This document shows, piece by piece, positions 1 to 9,743 of a DNA stretch of 64,000 bases. The stretch is from NCBI RefSeq assembly GCF_007830455.1, contig NZ_VLLB01000001.1, forward strand, positions 1,178,001 to 1,242,000. Reading direction: 5' to 3'. Under the pieces are notes generated by a model, which was not told the DNA's origin, did no database searches, and saw only the letters and a list, made by a program, of their open reading frames with translations. The stretch comes from Pseudoduganella lurida. Its GTDB lineage: Bacteria; Pseudomonadota; Gammaproteobacteria; Burkholderiales; Burkholderiaceae_D. Position 1 is the stretch's first letter. Every line of letters begins with the position of its first letter. Made by a program: the position numbers and the translations under genes.

Positions 1-1511
1 GTCGTCTGCAGCAGGTAGGCCAGGCGGCGGTCCGAGAAGCCCTTCTGCTTCAGCCGGTACAGGGTGTTCTTGTCGAGGCCCTCGAGTTTTTGTGTATCCA
101 GCCACAGCTCGATGTCGACGATCTCCTTGATCTGCACGAGGAACCACGGATCGATCTTGGTCAGCTGGTGCACTTCCTCCAGCGTGAAGCCCTGGGCAAA
201 CGCGTCGCCCACGTACCAGATGCGTTCCGGACCCGGCTCGCCCAGTTCCTCTTCCAGCTTCTCGCGGTCCACCGTCTTCTGGTTCAGGCCATCGACGCCC
301 ACTTCCAGGCCGCGCAGCGCCTTCTGGAACGACTCCTGGAACGTGCGGCCCATCGCCATCACTTCGCCGACGGACTTCATCTGCGTGGTGAGGTGGTCGT
401 CGGCGGTCGGGAATTTCTCGAACGCGAAACGGGGGATCTTCGTCACGACGTAGTCGATCGACGGTTCGAACGAGGCCGGCGTGGCGCCGCCCGTGATCTC
501 GTTGCGCAGCTCGTCGAGCGTGAAGCCCACGGCCAGCTTGGCCGCCACTTTCGCGATCGGGAAACCGGTGGCCTTCGAGGCCAGCGCGGAGGAACGCGAC
601 ACGCGCGGGTTCATCTCGATGACGATCATGCGGCCATCGGCCGGGTTGATCGAGAACTGCACGTTCGAGCCGCCCGTGTCCACGCCGATCTCGCGCAGCA
701 CCGCCAGCGAGGCGTTGCGCATGATCTGGTATTCCTTGTCCGTCAGCGTCTGCGCCGGTGCCACCGTGATCGAGTCGCCCGTGTGCACGCCCATCGGGTC
801 CAGGTTCTCGATCGAGCAGATGATGATGCAGTTGTCCGCCTTGTCGCGCACCACTTCCATCTCGTACTCTTTCCAGCCCAGCAGCGACTCTTCAATCAGC
901 AGCTCGCTGGTGGGCGAGGCTTCCAGGCCGCGCTTGCAGATCTGCTCGAACTCTTCCTCGTTGTAGGCGATGCCGCCGCCGCTGCCGCCCATCGTGAACG
1001 AAGGCCGGATGATGGTCGGGAAGCCCATCTCGCGCTGCACCTTCCACGCTTCTTCCATCGTGTGCGCGATGCCGGAACGGGCCGAACCGAGGCCGATCTT
1101 CGTCATCGCGTCCTTGAACTTGGAGCGGTCCTCGGCCTTGTCGATCGCTTCCGGCGTGGCGCCGATCAGCTCGACGTTGTACTTGGCCAGGATGCCGTTG
1201 TTGTGCAGGTCCAGCGCGCAGTTCAGCGCCGTCTGGCCGCCCATCGTCGGCAGGATCGCGTCCGGACGCTCTTTCGCCAGGATGCGTTCCACCACCTGCC
1301 ACGTGATCGGCTCGATGTAGGTGACGTCGGCCATTTCCGGGTCCGTCATGATGGTGGCCGGATTGCTGTTGACGAGGATGACTTTATAGCCCTCTTCGCG
1401 CAGGGCCTTGCAGGCTTGCGCGCCGGAGTAGTCGAATTCGCAGGCCTGGCCGATCACGATCGGGCCGGAGCCGATAATCAGGATGCTTTTGATGTCTAAA
1501 CGTTTTGGCAT
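1..1511 (-). CDS. carB: Carbamoyl-phosphate synthase large subunit (N-terminal part; continues beyond the window)
   Basis: Makes carbamoyl phosphate from bicarbonate, ATP and the ammonia delivered by CarA, feeding arginine and pyrimidine synthesis. The frame read back from the ATG at 1511 starts [19 protein letters not shown] and continues with the nucleotide-binding signature [10 protein letters not shown] and [11 protein letters not shown], all diagnostic of CarB. About 503 of the usual roughly 1,075 residues are present: the carboxyphosphate (first ATP-grasp) domain and the start of the oligomerisation domain. The rest lies left of position 1. The carA stop codon is immediately adjacent to the start, with no gap, so the two subunits are almost certainly co-translated. 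No frameshift was seen in the part checked. Confidence 0.97.
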   Translation of the reverse strand, partial: MPKRLDIKSILIIGSGPIVIGQACEFDYSGAQACKALREEGYKVILVNSNPATIMTDPEMADVTYIEPITWQVVERILAKERPDAILPTMGGQTALNCALDLHNNGILAKYNVELIGATPEAIDKAEDRSKFKDAMTKIGLGSARSGIAHTMEEAWKVQREMGFPTIIRPSFTMGGSGGGIAYNEEEFEQICKRGLEASPTSELLIEESLLGWKEYEMEVVRDKADNCIIICSIENLDPMGVHTGDSITVAPAQTLTDKEYQIMRNASLAVLREIGVDTGGSNVQFSINPADGRMIVIEMNPRVSRSSALASKATGFPIAKVAAKLAVGFTLDELRNEITGGATPASFEPSIDYVVTKIPRFAFEKFPTADDHLTTQMKSVGEVMAMGRTFQESFQKALRGLEVGVDGLNQKTVDREKLEEELGEPGPERIWYVGDAFAQGFTLEEVHQLTKIDPWFLVQIKEIVDIELWLDTQKLEGLDKNTLYRLKQKGFSDRRLAYLLQT

Positions 1512-2675
1512 TTATTTTTTCTCCGCGGCTTCCATCATCGAGATGAAGCGGTCAAACAGGTACGAGACGTCGGTCGGGCCGGGCGACGCTTCCGGGTGGC
1601 CCTGGAAGCAGAACGCCGGCGTGTCGGTGCGGGCAAAGCCCTGCAGCGAGCCGTCGAACAGCGACACGTGGGTGACGCGGCAGTTGTCCGGCAGCGTGGC
1701 CGAGTCCACGGCAAAACCATGGTTCTGCGACGTGATCAGCACCTGCTTCGAATCGAGGTCCTGCACCGGGTGGTTGGCGCCGTGGTGGCCGAACTTCATC
1801 TTGAGCGTCTTCGCGCCGGATGCCAGGGCCATGATCTGGTGGCCCAGGCAGATGCCGAAGGTCGGGATCTGTTTCGCCATCAGTTCGCGCGTGGCGTTGA
1901 TCGCGTAGTCGCAGGGTTCCGGATCGCCCGGACCGTTGGCCAGGAAGATGCCGTCCGGATTCAGGGCCAGCGCATCGGCGGCCGTCGACTGGGCCGGCAG
2001 CACGGTGACCTTGCAGCCGCGCTCGGCCAGCATGCGCAGGATATTGCGCTTCACGCCGTAGTCGAAGGCGACGACGTGGAAGCGCGGCTTGTCCTGCTTG
2101 CCATAGCCCTCGCCCAGCTGCCATTCGGTCTCGGTGAACTCGTAGGCGGCCGTGGTGGACACGACTTTCGCCAGGTCCATGCCTGTCAGGCCCGGGAACG
2201 AGCGGGCCAGTTCGACGGCCTGCGCCACGGATGGCTCGTTGCCCTGCGTGCCGGTCAGGATGGCACCGGCCTGCGCGCCCTTTTCGCGCAGCAGGCGCGT
2301 CAGCTTGCGGGTATCGATGCCGGCGATGGCGACCACGTTCTCGGCCTTCAGGTAGTCGCCCAGCGACTGCGTGGAGCGGAAGTTCGACGCGAGCAGCGGC
2401 AGGTCGCGGATGATCAGGCCGGCCGCGGCCACCTTGCCCGCTTCGACGTCCTCGGCATTGATGCCGTAGTTGCCGATGTGCGGGTACGTCAGCGTGACGA
2501 TCTGGCGCGTATAGCTCGGGTCGGTCAGGATTTCCTGGTACCCGGTCATGGAGGTGTTGAAGACGACTTCACCGGTCGTGTGACCGGCGGCGCCGATCGA
2601 ATAACCTTTGAAGACGGTGCCGTCGGCGAGAGCCAGGATGGCTGGAACGGCAGGGCCAGAAAGAAATGGCGGCAA
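1512..2675 (-). CDS. carA: Carbamoyl-phosphate synthase small (glutaminase) subunit
   Basis: Hydrolyses glutamine and channels ammonia to CarB. The N-terminal small-subunit domain contains [16 protein letters not shown], and the class I glutamine amidotransferase domain carries the nucleophile motif FGICLGHQ and the His/Glu pair in GHPEASPGP. Length, about 387 residues, is normal. The start is a TTG: the Shine-Dalgarno AGGAG (2682-2686 on the complement) lies 6 nt before the TTG at 2675 and directly abuts another in-frame TTG at 2681, so 2675 is the better choice. No ATG precedes the conserved core. The gene is directly followed by carB. The TTG start may hold down translation, but that is inference. 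Confidence 0.95.
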   Translation of the reverse strand: MPPFLSGPAVPAILALADGTVFKGYSIGAAGHTTGEVVFNTSMTGYQEILTDPSYTRQIVTLTYPHIGNYGINAEDVEAGKVAAAGLIIRDLPLLASNFRSTQSLGDYLKAENVVAIAGIDTRKLTRLLREKGAQAGAILTGTQGNEPSVAQAVELARSFPGLTGMDLAKVVSTTAAYEFTETEWQLGEGYGKQDKPRFHVVAFDYGVKRNILRMLAERGCKVTVLPAQSTAADALALNPDGIFLANGPGDPEPCDYAINATRELMAKQIPTFGICLGHQIMALASGAKTLKMKFGHHGANHPVQDLDSKQVLITSQNHGFAVDSATLPDNCRVTHVSLFDGSLQGFARTDTPAFCFQGHPEASPGPTDVSYLFDRFISMMEAAEKK

Positions 2676-2967
2676 GGGCAACTCCTGTAAAGTTACCGTA
2701 GCCGCGCCACGTCAGCGATCCGCATAAAAAATAAGCCGGGCGGAGCCTGGCTGCGGGTCGAATGAGTATGGATTGATGTGGTAGGCGCTACGGTAGATAT
2801 GGATTGGCTAAACCTTCGAATTGTACCGCAAAGGGGCCTTCCCGGCAATGCCGGAGGCGCCATGGTCCGCCTATTCTGCGCCCTTTTATGCGCACGGCGC
2901 GCGAGATCGCGCCGCCATGCGGGCTGCGCCCTGATGAGCTGGCCTATAAGTTAGCCTATAAGGTGAC
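2676..2967. other. Intergenic region upstream of carA
   Basis: No credible gene. It holds the carA Shine-Dalgarno and presumably the carA promoter. A perfect inverted repeat with 6-bp arms (GGCGCG/CGCGCC) lies at 2896-2913 just past the PEP-CTERM gene; it lacks a clear T-run, so calling it a terminator would be a guess. Confidence 0.5.
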
Positions 2968-3723
2968 CTACAAGCGGGCCGGTGAGTCCGCCGGGCGCCG
3001 CTCGCCCCGCCGGAGTGCGGCGCCGCCCAGCAGCCCCAGCCCACCCAGCAGCATCGCGTACGTGGCCGGCTCGGGAATGGCGGCCACCTGCACGTTCAGC
3101 AGCGCGTTGCCGATCGACGCCAGCGCCATCGAAGCGGCGTAGTTGCCGTCCGTTCCCGTGCCGTATGCCTGTGACCAGACGCTGGCCGACAGGTCGAGCC
3201 GGAAGCTGCCGTCGAGCGACAGCGGTCCGCTGTCCAGGGCGAACGGCCGCAGCCCCTGGAACGTGGCCGCCTGGTAGCCGAACGGCTGCACGCCGCCCGG
3301 CGCGGTCAGGGTCCAGGCCAGGCTGGCGCGGTTGTCCGCGCTGCCGGGCGGGTAGCCCTCCAGCTGGCCGGCGACCAGTTCGCCATATGCCAGCGCATGG
3401 ACCGAAACGCCCGTCACGCGGTAGCCCGGCTTCACGTCCACCGCCAGCACGCTCCAGTGCGCGCTGCCGTTGACGGTGCCGGTACCGGTCTCGTCGATGG
3501 CGGGCCAGTACTGCAGTTCCCCATTCAGGGTATCGAGGGAGATGCTGGTGGTCAGCGGCGTCTGCGCCGCCACGCTCAGCCGCCAGTCGCCCGGACTGGA
3601 ACCATTCACGTAGGTGAGGATGAACGCCTCTGTCTCCAGCGTGACGGCGGCGCTGGCCGGGCCTGCCAGCGCCAGCAGCATGCCGGTGGCCAGGGCGGCC
3701 AGCCAGGCCAGGGCACGGCTCAC
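2968..3723 (-). CDS. PEP-CTERM sorting-domain protein, second of a tandem pair
   Basis: Predicted exported protein of about 251 residues with a signal peptide (SRALAWLAALATGMLLALAG, cut near ASAA) and a C-terminal sorting tag: IPEP, a hydrophobic span, then an Arg-rich end. Such proteins are handled by exosortase, usually for envelope or exopolysaccharide functions; the specific role is unknown. The start is GTG at 3723, whose last two bases overlap the TGA of the upstream paralogue (GTGA), with GGAGGG about 5 nt upstream, so translation is probably coupled. The body shares the layout of its neighbour: a beta-rich ~200-residue region with SLDTLNGEL and DVKPGYRVTGVSV matching SLDTLNRDL and DLKPAYRVTGITV. 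A longer reading frame extending to 4533 is only an artefact across the neighbouring gene. Confidence 0.85.
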   Translation of the reverse strand: MSRALAWLAALATGMLLALAGPASAAVTLETEAFILTYVNGSSPGDWRLSVAAQTPLTTSISLDTLNGELQYWPAIDETGTGTVNGSAHWSVLAVDVKPGYRVTGVSVHALAYGELVAGQLEGYPPGSADNRASLAWTLTAPGGVQPFGYQAATFQGLRPFALDSGPLSLDGSFRLDLSASVWSQAYGTGTDGNYAASMALASIGNALLNVQVAAIPEPATYAMLLGGLGLLGGAALRRGERRPADSPARL

Positions 3724-4445
3724 GATTCCCTCCGGCGCGCGTACAGGCCGAGCGCGCCGAGCCCGGCTGCCAGCATCAGCCAGGTGCCCGGCTCCGGAAT
3801 CGCCGCCACCGTCACGTGCAGCGTCACGTCGCGGACCGAGGCACGCGCCATCGATTCGGCAAACGCGCCGTCGCCATTGACGCCCCAGGCCTGCGCGAAC
3901 AGGCTGCCGGAGAAGCCCAGGATCGTGTCCGTGACCAGGTCCAGGTCCGTTTCGCCGCCCGCCAGCGACTGCTCGGCCTGGAAGTCGTCGAACATGTGGC
4001 CATAGCCGACCGGCCCAGTGGGTTTCCAGACCGTCATGTAGAAGGTGGCGCCATTGTGCGCCTGGCCGGGCGGAAAGTCGGGCACGTATCCCAGGCCCAG
4101 TTCGCCAAAAGCCGTGCCGGTGACGGTGATGCCCGTGACGCGGTACGCGGGTTTCAGGTCCAGGAACAGCGTGCTGTAGTGGTATTTCGAATCGAAACTG
4201 CCGGCACCGGTGAGGTCGCGCGCCTCGGCCAGCGCCAGATCCCGGTTCAGCGTGTCGAGCGAGAAGCTGTAGTGGCCGGGGTCCTGGTCCACGAGCGTGA
4301 TGCTCCAGTCTTCCGGATTCGGACCATCGGTATAGCTGAGCGTGAATGCCGCAGTGTCGATGCTGGTTTCCGCCGCCGCGGGACGCATCGCCGCGGAGCA
4401 CAGCACGATGCCGAGCGCGAGCGCGGCCGGGATGCCTGATTGCAT
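3720..4445 (-). CDS. PEP-CTERM sorting-domain protein, first of a tandem pair
   Basis: About 241 residues. Signal peptide MQSGIPAALALGIVLCSAAM ending near PAAAE, a beta-rich central domain, then the PEP-CTERM tag AIPEPGTWLMLAAGLGALGL followed by YARRRES. The start at 4445 is chosen over an upstream in-frame ATG at 4478 because GGAGG sits 5 nt before it and the signal peptide begins there. It overlaps the downstream paralogue by 4 bp, consistent with a duplicated, co-translated pair. No exosortase or glycosyltransferase lies nearby, so the sorting machinery must be elsewhere. Function is unknown; surface or exopolysaccharide association is what the family suggests. Confidence 0.85.
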   Translation of the reverse strand: MQSGIPAALALGIVLCSAAMRPAAAETSIDTAAFTLSYTDGPNPEDWSITLVDQDPGHYSFSLDTLNRDLALAEARDLTGAGSFDSKYHYSTLFLDLKPAYRVTGITVTGTAFGELGLGYVPDFPPGQAHNGATFYMTVWKPTGPVGYGHMFDDFQAEQSLAGGETDLDLVTDTILGFSGSLFAQAWGVNGDGAFAESMARASVRDVTLHVTVAAIPEPGTWLMLAAGLGALGLYARRRES

Positions 4446-4602
4446 GGGAACCTCCGTCGGAAAGTTGACCGAAACCATCTCCGGCCTGGTCGGCAGGGCC
4501 GGCTTTCAGCTTAGCAGCCGGTGGCGGAAACAAAAGCAGTTTCGGCCGGCTTTTGACGAAGGCCGGGCCGCATGCATGCGGCCCGGGAGGCAGGCCCCGG
4601 AA

Positions 4603-5007
4603 TCAGCCCAGCGCGGCAATCCCCGCCTTGGCGATCTGGGCATCCTGATTGGACTTCACGCCCGACACGCCCACGGCGCCCACGGTGTGGCCGTCGACGA
4701 CGATATTGACGCCGCCTTCCAGCAGCCCTTCCACTTCCGGCGCCGTAAGGAAGGCGTAGCGGCCGTTGTTGATCACGTCTTCGTACACCTTGGTTTCACG
4801 GCGGCCCAGCGCCGACGTCTTGGCCTTGGCCGGGGCGATGTGCGAGGTCAGCGGCGCGGCGCCATCGAGGCGCTGCTGCCACAGCAGGTGGCCGCCGTCG
4901 TCGACGATCGCGAACGACACGGCCCAGCCGTTGGCCAGCGCTTCGGCTTCGGCCGCGGCGGCAATCTTCTTCACATCGGCGAGGGTCAGGTAAGGCTTGG
5001 TCTGCAT
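4603..5007 (-). CDS. HbpS/GlcG-like (DUF336) small protein
   Basis: A 134-residue single-domain protein of the GlcG/HbpS family. Visible family features are the N-terminal LTLADVKKIAAAAEAEA helix, FAIVDDGGHLLWQQRLDGA, and the Gly-rich end GGVNIVVDGHTVGAVGVSGV. Members bind haem or related cofactors or accompany glycolate oxidase and other oxidoreductases; the exact ligand cannot be read from sequence. No signal peptide is visible, so it is probably cytoplasmic. It sits 30 bp downstream of the patatin-like gene on the same strand and may be co-transcribed with it. No redox partner is adjacent. Confidence 0.8.
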   Translation of the reverse strand: MQTKPYLTLADVKKIAAAAEAEALANGWAVSFAIVDDGGHLLWQQRLDGAAPLTSHIAPAKAKTSALGRRETKVYEDVINNGRYAFLTAPEVEGLLEGGVNIVVDGHTVGAVGVSGVKSNQDAQIAKAGIAALG

Positions 5008-5037
5008 CGGGTTTCCTGGTTGGACTAATGAACGGGT

Positions 5038-6060
5038 TTAGCGGAGCACGGCCGGCGACTCGCGGCGCGCCTTCAGTTTTGCTTTCAGCTGTGGCATCAA
5101 TGCCAGCGTGGCCTTCTCGCCGGCCTGCATGGCCTTCGCGCGGTTGGCGAAATCGTTGCTGGCCATCGTGCCCAGCGGCGGCTGGATCACGATGTCCGCA
5201 TCGCGCAGCTCGTACTGGTTGATGCGCTGGCCCATGATGGAGAAGGTCTGCATGATCACTTCCAGCGACGACACGGCGGCCTGGGCATCGGTCTGCGTGC
5301 TGATGTTGACGGCAATGATGAATTCGGCGCCCATCTCTTTCGCGAAGCGTACCGGCACCGGGGCCACCAGGCCCCCATCGACATAGGTGCGGTTGCCGAT
5401 CGAGACGGGCTGGAACACGCCCGGCACGGCCGAGCTGGCGCGCACCGCCATGCCCGTGTTCCCGCGGGTGAACAGGATCGGCTGGCCCGTCTTCAGGTCC
5501 GACGCGACGGCGCCGAACGGCAGCTTGAGCTTTTCCAGGGGCCGGTTCTGCACTGCCTTGTTGACGTAGGCCTGCAGCGCTTCTCCCTTCAGCACGCCGG
5601 ACTTGCTGCCGAACAGGGGCAGCGCCCAGTCGGAGATCGCCGCCTCGTCCATGGCGTAGGCCATCTTCTGCAGCGCGGCCGCGTTGTTGCCGGCCGCGTA
5701 CATGGCACCGACCACGCTGCCGGCACTGGTGCCCACGACGATGTCCGGCACGATGCCGTTCGCTTCCAGGGCCTTGATGACGCCGATGTGGGCGAAGCCG
5801 CGCGCCGCCCCGCCACCGAGGGCCAGGCCGATCCTCACCTTGCGCTGCGGTGGCGCGGGCGGCTGCAGGGTCGGCGTGGAATCGGCCAGCGCGGGCGGGA
5901 TCGCCGGCGGCACGGTGGTGGCCGGCGTGATGACTTCGGGCGTGGAGGGGGCGGTCGGCGTGGAGCCGCACGCGGCCAGGAAGGTGGCCAGGGCGGTCGC
6001 CGTCAGCGCGGCCCGCACAGCCGGCCCGGCCAGGCGCTTGAAAAATCTGTGGAATGCCAT
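5038..6060 (-). CDS. Patatin-like phospholipase, RssA-type, probable lipoprotein
   Basis: Serine acyl hydrolase of the patatin family. It shows the oxyanion-hole motif GLALGGGAARGFAHIG, the nucleophile elbow GTSAG and the catalytic Asp in DGGLV, so the Ser-Asp dyad is intact. The start at 6060 gives MAFHRFFKRLAGPAVRAALT and a hydrophobic segment ending LAAC, a lipobox, followed by a Pro/Thr-rich linker of about 50 residues, so the enzyme is probably anchored to a membrane by a lipidated Cys. A further TTG at 6099 lacks a ribosome site. About 340 residues. It lies 57 bp downstream of phoR on the same strand; a link to phosphate starvation is possible but unproven. Confidence 0.85.
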   Translation of the reverse strand: MAFHRFFKRLAGPAVRAALTATALATFLAACGSTPTAPSTPEVITPATTVPPAIPPALADSTPTLQPPAPPQRKVRIGLALGGGAARGFAHIGVIKALEANGIVPDIVVGTSAGSVVGAMYAAGNNAAALQKMAYAMDEAAISDWALPLFGSKSGVLKGEALQAYVNKAVQNRPLEKLKLPFGAVASDLKTGQPILFTRGNTGMAVRASSAVPGVFQPVSIGNRTYVDGGLVAPVPVRFAKEMGAEFIIAVNISTQTDAQAAVSSLEVIMQTFSIMGQRINQYELRDADIVIQPPLGTMASNDFANRAKAMQAGEKATLALMPQLKAKLKARRESPAVLR

Positions 6061-6117
6061 CGATTCAGTCTGGGTGGCGCCCGCAGCGGGTGCGGGCAAA
6101 CGCCAGATTGTATCAGT

Positions 6118-7437
6118 TCACTTCGCGGCCAGTGCAGGGGCCGGCTGCGGCGCCGCGGACAGCGCCTTCGGCAGATTGACGGTGAAGGTACTGCCCTGCC
6201 CCGGTTCGGACGTGATGGTCAGCGTGCCGTTATGACGCAGCAGCACGTGCTTGACGATGGCCAGGCCCAGGCCCGTGCCCTGCGTCTCGCGCGAGCGGCT
6301 CTTGTCGACGCGGTAGAAGCGTTCCGTGAGCCGCGAGATGTGCTCGGGGCTGATGCCGATGCCCGTGTCGCGTACCGACAGGCGCACGCCGGAGGCCGTG
6401 TCTTCCCACAGCAGCCGCACCGTGCCGCCGGCCGGGGTGTAGCGCACCGCGTTGGCGGCCAGGTTGCCGAAGGCGCTGTAGAGCTCGTCGGCGCTGCCCA
6501 TCACGTCGCCGCCGCGGATCTCCAGCGTGATCTCGTGCTTGCCCGCCGACAGGGCCTGCGCATCGCGCTGCACGCGGTCCAGCATCTTGCCGATGTCGAC
6601 CCGCTCGGGACGCATCGGGTGGTCGATCGATTCCAGGCGCGACAGCGTGAGCATGTCCTCGATCAGGTGCTGCATGCGGTAGGCCTGCTCGACCATCAGC
6701 TTCAGGTGCGCCTGGCGGGTGTCGGCATCGAGCGGTTCCGAGGCGGCGATCTCCAGGAAGCCCAGGATCACGGTGAGCGGCGTGCGCAGCTCGTGGGACG
6801 CGTTGGCGATGAAGTCGCGCCGCATCATGTCCGTGCGTTCGGTTTCCGTGATGTCGTGCGTGACGAGGATCTGGCGGCGGTTCTCGAACGGGATGATGTG
6901 GACGATCAGCTTGCGGCCGCGGAACGACAGCGTCAGCGGCTGGTCGTAGCGGCCCAGGATCAGGTAGTCCATGAAGTCCGGGCTGCGCACCAGGTTCGTC
7001 ACGCGCATGCCCTTGTCGCGATCCTGGCGCAGGCCCAGGTGCTCCTCGGCGGCCGGGTTGCACCATTCCAGGAACAGCACGTCGTCCATGATGACGACAC
7101 CATCCGGCAGCAGGTGCATCGCCTGGCGGAAGCGCGCCAGCCATTCGGTCAGCTCGCGCTGGTTCTTCTCGTCGTCGCGCCGCAGGCGGTACAGCCGCGA
7201 GAACACCGGCGTCCACTCGCCCCAGCCATCGGGCAGCTTCGCGCTCTGCGGATCGTCCAGCCAGGCCGACAGGTCGTACAGATAGTGCAGCTGCGCCACC
7301 ACCAGCGCCGTCACGGCCGCCAGCGCCACCCACAGCGCCGGTAGCGCGCCGAACCACCACCACAGCAGGCCGATGCCCACCGCGCCAATGCCCAGCCGCA
7401 GCGCCACCGGCACCCAGAACAGCAGCTTCGGATTCAT
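6118..7437 (-). CDS. phoR: Phosphate regulon sensor histidine kinase
   Basis: Inner-membrane kinase that senses phosphate sufficiency through PstSCAB/PhoU and phosphorylates PhoB. Two N-terminal membrane segments (about residues 5-50), a region of the PhoR type, then a PAS domain (DGVVIMDDVLFLEWCNPAAE), HisKA with the phospho-acceptor in NASHELRTPL, and HATPase with N box NLAANAVRYTP, G1 box DTGIGI and G2 box GTGLGLAIV. 439 residues, normal length. It begins 6 bp after phoB, so the two are one transcription unit. All catalytic boxes are intact. Confidence 0.95.
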   Translation of the reverse strand: MNPKLLFWVPVALRLGIGAVGIGLLWWWFGALPALWVALAAVTALVVAQLHYLYDLSAWLDDPQSAKLPDGWGEWTPVFSRLYRLRRDDEKNQRELTEWLARFRQAMHLLPDGVVIMDDVLFLEWCNPAAEEHLGLRQDRDKGMRVTNLVRSPDFMDYLILGRYDQPLTLSFRGRKLIVHIIPFENRRQILVTHDITETERTDMMRRDFIANASHELRTPLTVILGFLEIAASEPLDADTRQAHLKLMVEQAYRMQHLIEDMLTLSRLESIDHPMRPERVDIGKMLDRVQRDAQALSAGKHEITLEIRGGDVMGSADELYSAFGNLAANAVRYTPAGGTVRLLWEDTASGVRLSVRDTGIGISPEHISRLTERFYRVDKSRSRETQGTGLGLAIVKHVLLRHNGTLTITSEPGQGSTFTVNLPKALSAAPQPAPALAAK

Positions 7438-7443
7438 GAAGGA

Positions 7444-8136
7444 TTACGCTTTCTCGGACAGCATGTAGCCGACGCTGCGGACGGTCTTGATGAGGTGTTC
7501 CGCTTCCTTCAGCGCCTTGCGCAGCCGCAGCACGTGCACGTCGACCGTGCGCTCCTCGATGACGACGTGGTCGCCCCACACCTTGTCGAGCAGCTGGCTG
7601 CGCGAGAACACGCGCTCCGGATGCGCCAGGAAGAATTTCAGCAGCTTGTATTCGGCATGGCCGATGTCGATCTTCGCTTCGCCCATCGACACCGTGCAGC
7701 TGACCGGATCGAGCGTGATCGGACCGGCGCGCATCGCCGTATCCGCATGCTCCGGGCTCTTGCGGCGCAGCAGCGCGCGCGAGCGGGCCAGCAGCTCGCG
7801 GGGCGAGAACGGCTTGGTGATGTAGTCGTCCGCGCCACTGTTCAGGCCCGCCAGCTTGTCCTCTTCCATGCTCTTCGCCGTCAGCATGATGACGGGGATG
7901 TCGGCAAAGTGGCGGTCGCCGCGGATGCGCGCCAGCAGGCGCAGGCCGCTCTGGTCGGGCAGCATCCAGTCGAGCAGGATCAGTTGCGGCTTGCGTTCGT
8001 GGATGAACTCCCAGGCTTCCTGCGTGCTTTGCACGGAACTCACGTTCCAGCCCGATTCGCGCAGGGAAAACGTGACCAGCTCCACGATCGCCGGTTCGTC
8101 TTCCACTATCAATACTGTCGTTTTGTCAGCTGCCAT
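7444..8136 (-). CDS. phoB: Phosphate regulon response regulator
   Basis: OmpR-family activator of the Pho regulon. Receiver domain with acidic pocket VEDEPA, phospho-Asp in LILLDWMLP, the Thr/Ser switch MLTAKS and Lys in ITKPFS; C-terminal winged helix (VFSRSQLLDKVWG and RTVDVHVLRLRKAL). 230 residues. It is located between phoU and phoR, 16 bp after phoU. Its expected targets include the Pho-box-like repeats between pstS and ppk in this window. Confidence 0.95.
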   Translation of the reverse strand: MAADKTTVLIVEDEPAIVELVTFSLRESGWNVSSVQSTQEAWEFIHERKPQLILLDWMLPDQSGLRLLARIRGDRHFADIPVIMLTAKSMEEDKLAGLNSGADDYITKPFSPRELLARSRALLRRKSPEHADTAMRAGPITLDPVSCTVSMGEAKIDIGHAEYKLLKFFLAHPERVFSRSQLLDKVWGDHVVIEERTVDVHVLRLRKALKEAEHLIKTVRSVGYMLSEKA

Positions 8137-8152
8137 TTCTTGGATTGAACTC

Positions 8153-8863
8153 TTAGTCTTCCTTCGTTTCCAGCGGCTCCGTGACGGCCGGACGGCTGTG
8201 GCGGATGTCGCGCCCTTCCACCACGTAGATCACGTACTCGGCGATGTTCTTCGCATGGTCGCCGATGCGTTCGATCGCCTTGGCGACCCACATCGTATCG
8301 AGCGCAGCCGAAATTGTACGCGGATCTTCCATCATGAACGTGATCAGGTTGCGCATGATCGTGCGGAATTCATGGTCGATCACGGCATCCTGGGCGATCA
8401 GCGCCAGTGCCTGGTTGTGGTCGTTGCGGGCAAAGGCGTCCAGCGCGTCGTGCAGCATGTCGCTGGTGGCGGTGGCGATATTGCGCACCATCTCGTAGTG
8501 GTTGACGGTGACGGCGCCGCGGCCGTGCAGGCTCTTCGCCGTGCGGGCGATCTTGGTGGCCTCGTCGCCGATGCGCTCCAGGTCCGTGATGACCTTGATC
8601 GTGGCCATGATCGTGCGCAGGTCGTTGGCGGCCGGCTGGCGGCGCACGATCAGGTGGCTGCACTGGTCGTCCAGCTGCACTTCCAGCTGGTTGACGGCAT
8701 CGTCCTCGCGCATCACGCGCTCGGCCCGTTCGGCGTTACCGATGCGGAAGCAGGTCATCGCGTCGAGGAATTGCGTCTCCACCATGCCGCCCATCAGCAG
8801 CACTTTGGAGCGGATCGCTTCCAGGTCGTGGTCGTAAGCTTTGGATGAATGTTCGCCCATCAT
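8153..8863 (-). CDS. phoU: Phosphate signalling and uptake regulator PhoU
   Basis: Cytoplasmic three-helix-bundle repeat protein that restrains the Pst transporter and PhoR when phosphate is plentiful. Two PhoU repeats are visible, with metal-binding-type motifs DLERIGDEATKIA (first) and AIERIGDHAKNIAEYV (second). 236 residues. The start at 8863 (ATGATG) follows AAGGACC. It sits 26 bp after pstB and 16 bp before phoB, so the operon runs from transport to signalling. Confidence 0.95.
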   Translation of the reverse strand: MMGEHSSKAYDHDLEAIRSKVLLMGGMVETQFLDAMTCFRIGNAERAERVMREDDAVNQLEVQLDDQCSHLIVRRQPAANDLRTIMATIKVITDLERIGDEATKIARTAKSLHGRGAVTVNHYEMVRNIATATSDMLHDALDAFARNDHNQALALIAQDAVIDHEFRTIMRNLITFMMEDPRTISAALDTMWVAKAIERIGDHAKNIAEYVIYVVEGRDIRHSRPAVTEPLETKED

Positions 8864-8889
8864 GGCTGTGGTCCTTTTAATGTCTCAGA

Positions 8890-9708
8890 TCAGCCGAAGC
8901 GGCCGGTGATGTAGTCCTGGGTTTCCTTGCGGGCCGGGTTCATGAAGATCTGGTCCGTCTCGCCGAATTCCACCAGCTCGCCCAGGTACATATACGCCGT
9001 GTAGTCGGAGCAGCGCGCCGCCTGCTGCATGTTGTGCGTGACGATCGCGATCGTGTAGTCCTGTTTCAGCTCGCTGATCAGCTCTTCCACCTTCGACGTC
9101 GAGATCGGGTCCAGCGCGGACGTCGGCTCGTCGAGCAGCAGTACGTCGGGCTTGACCGCCACGCCGCGCGCGATGCACAGGCGCTGCTGCTGGCCGCCGG
9201 ACAGCGACAGGCCGCTCTTGCCCAGCTTGTCCTTCACCTCGGTCCACAGCGCGGCCTTCTTCAGCGCCCACTCCACGCGCTCGTCCATCTCGCCCTTCGA
9301 CAGGTTCTCGTACAGGCGCACGCCGAAGGCGATGTTGTCGTAGATGGACATCGGGAACGGCGTCGGCTTCTGGAACACCATGCCCACTTTGGCGCGCAGC
9401 ATGTTCACGTCCTGGTTGCCTTCCAGGATGTTGGTGCCGCGGTAGGCGATGGTGCCTTCGGCGCGCTGGCCCGGATACAGGTCGTACATGCGGTTCAGCG
9501 TACGCAGCAGCGTCGACTTGCCGCAGCCGGAGGGGCCGATGAAGGCCGTCACCTGCTTCTCGTGGATGTCGAGATTGACGTTGTGCAGGCTGCGGGTCTT
9601 GCCGTAGTAGAAGTTCAGGCCCTTGATCTCGATGATCTTGGCGCCCGTCTTGGCGGCGGCATTCGGTTGAGCGTTCATCATGGTCTCTTGGAGGCGGATC
9701 GTGTTCAT
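8890..9708 (-). CDS. pstB: Phosphate ABC transporter ATPase
   Basis: ATP-hydrolysing subunit of the high-affinity phosphate importer. Walker [11 protein letters not shown]-loop region [20 protein letters not shown] typical of PstB, signature [14 protein letters not shown], Walker [14 protein letters not shown] and H-loop [15 protein letters not shown]. 272 residues from the first ATG at 9708; ATGs at 9681 and 9678 are equally plausible starts because the Shine-Dalgarno signal is weak and the conserved core begins only at [12 protein letters not shown]. Between pstA and phoU in the operon. Confidence 0.95.
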   Translation of the reverse strand: MNTIRLQETMMNAQPNAAAKTGAKIIEIKGLNFYYGKTRSLHNVNLDIHEKQVTAFIGPSGCGKSTLLRTLNRMYDLYPGQRAEGTIAYRGTNILEGNQDVNMLRAKVGMVFQKPTPFPMSIYDNIAFGVRLYENLSKGEMDERVEWALKKAALWTEVKDKLGKSGLSLSGGQQQRLCIARGVAVKPDVLLLDEPTSALDPISTSKVEELISELKQDYTIAIVTHNMQQAARCSDYTAYMYLGELVEFGETDQIFMNPARKETQDYITGRFG

Positions 9709-9743
9709 TGGATAGATGGTTCAGCCGATCAGTGTTCGTTCGG

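Noticed and set aside
3724-4533. Upstream extension of the second PEP-CTERM gene to 4533
   Set aside because: It crosses the first paralogue in another frame; the signal peptide and Shine-Dalgarno sit at 3723.
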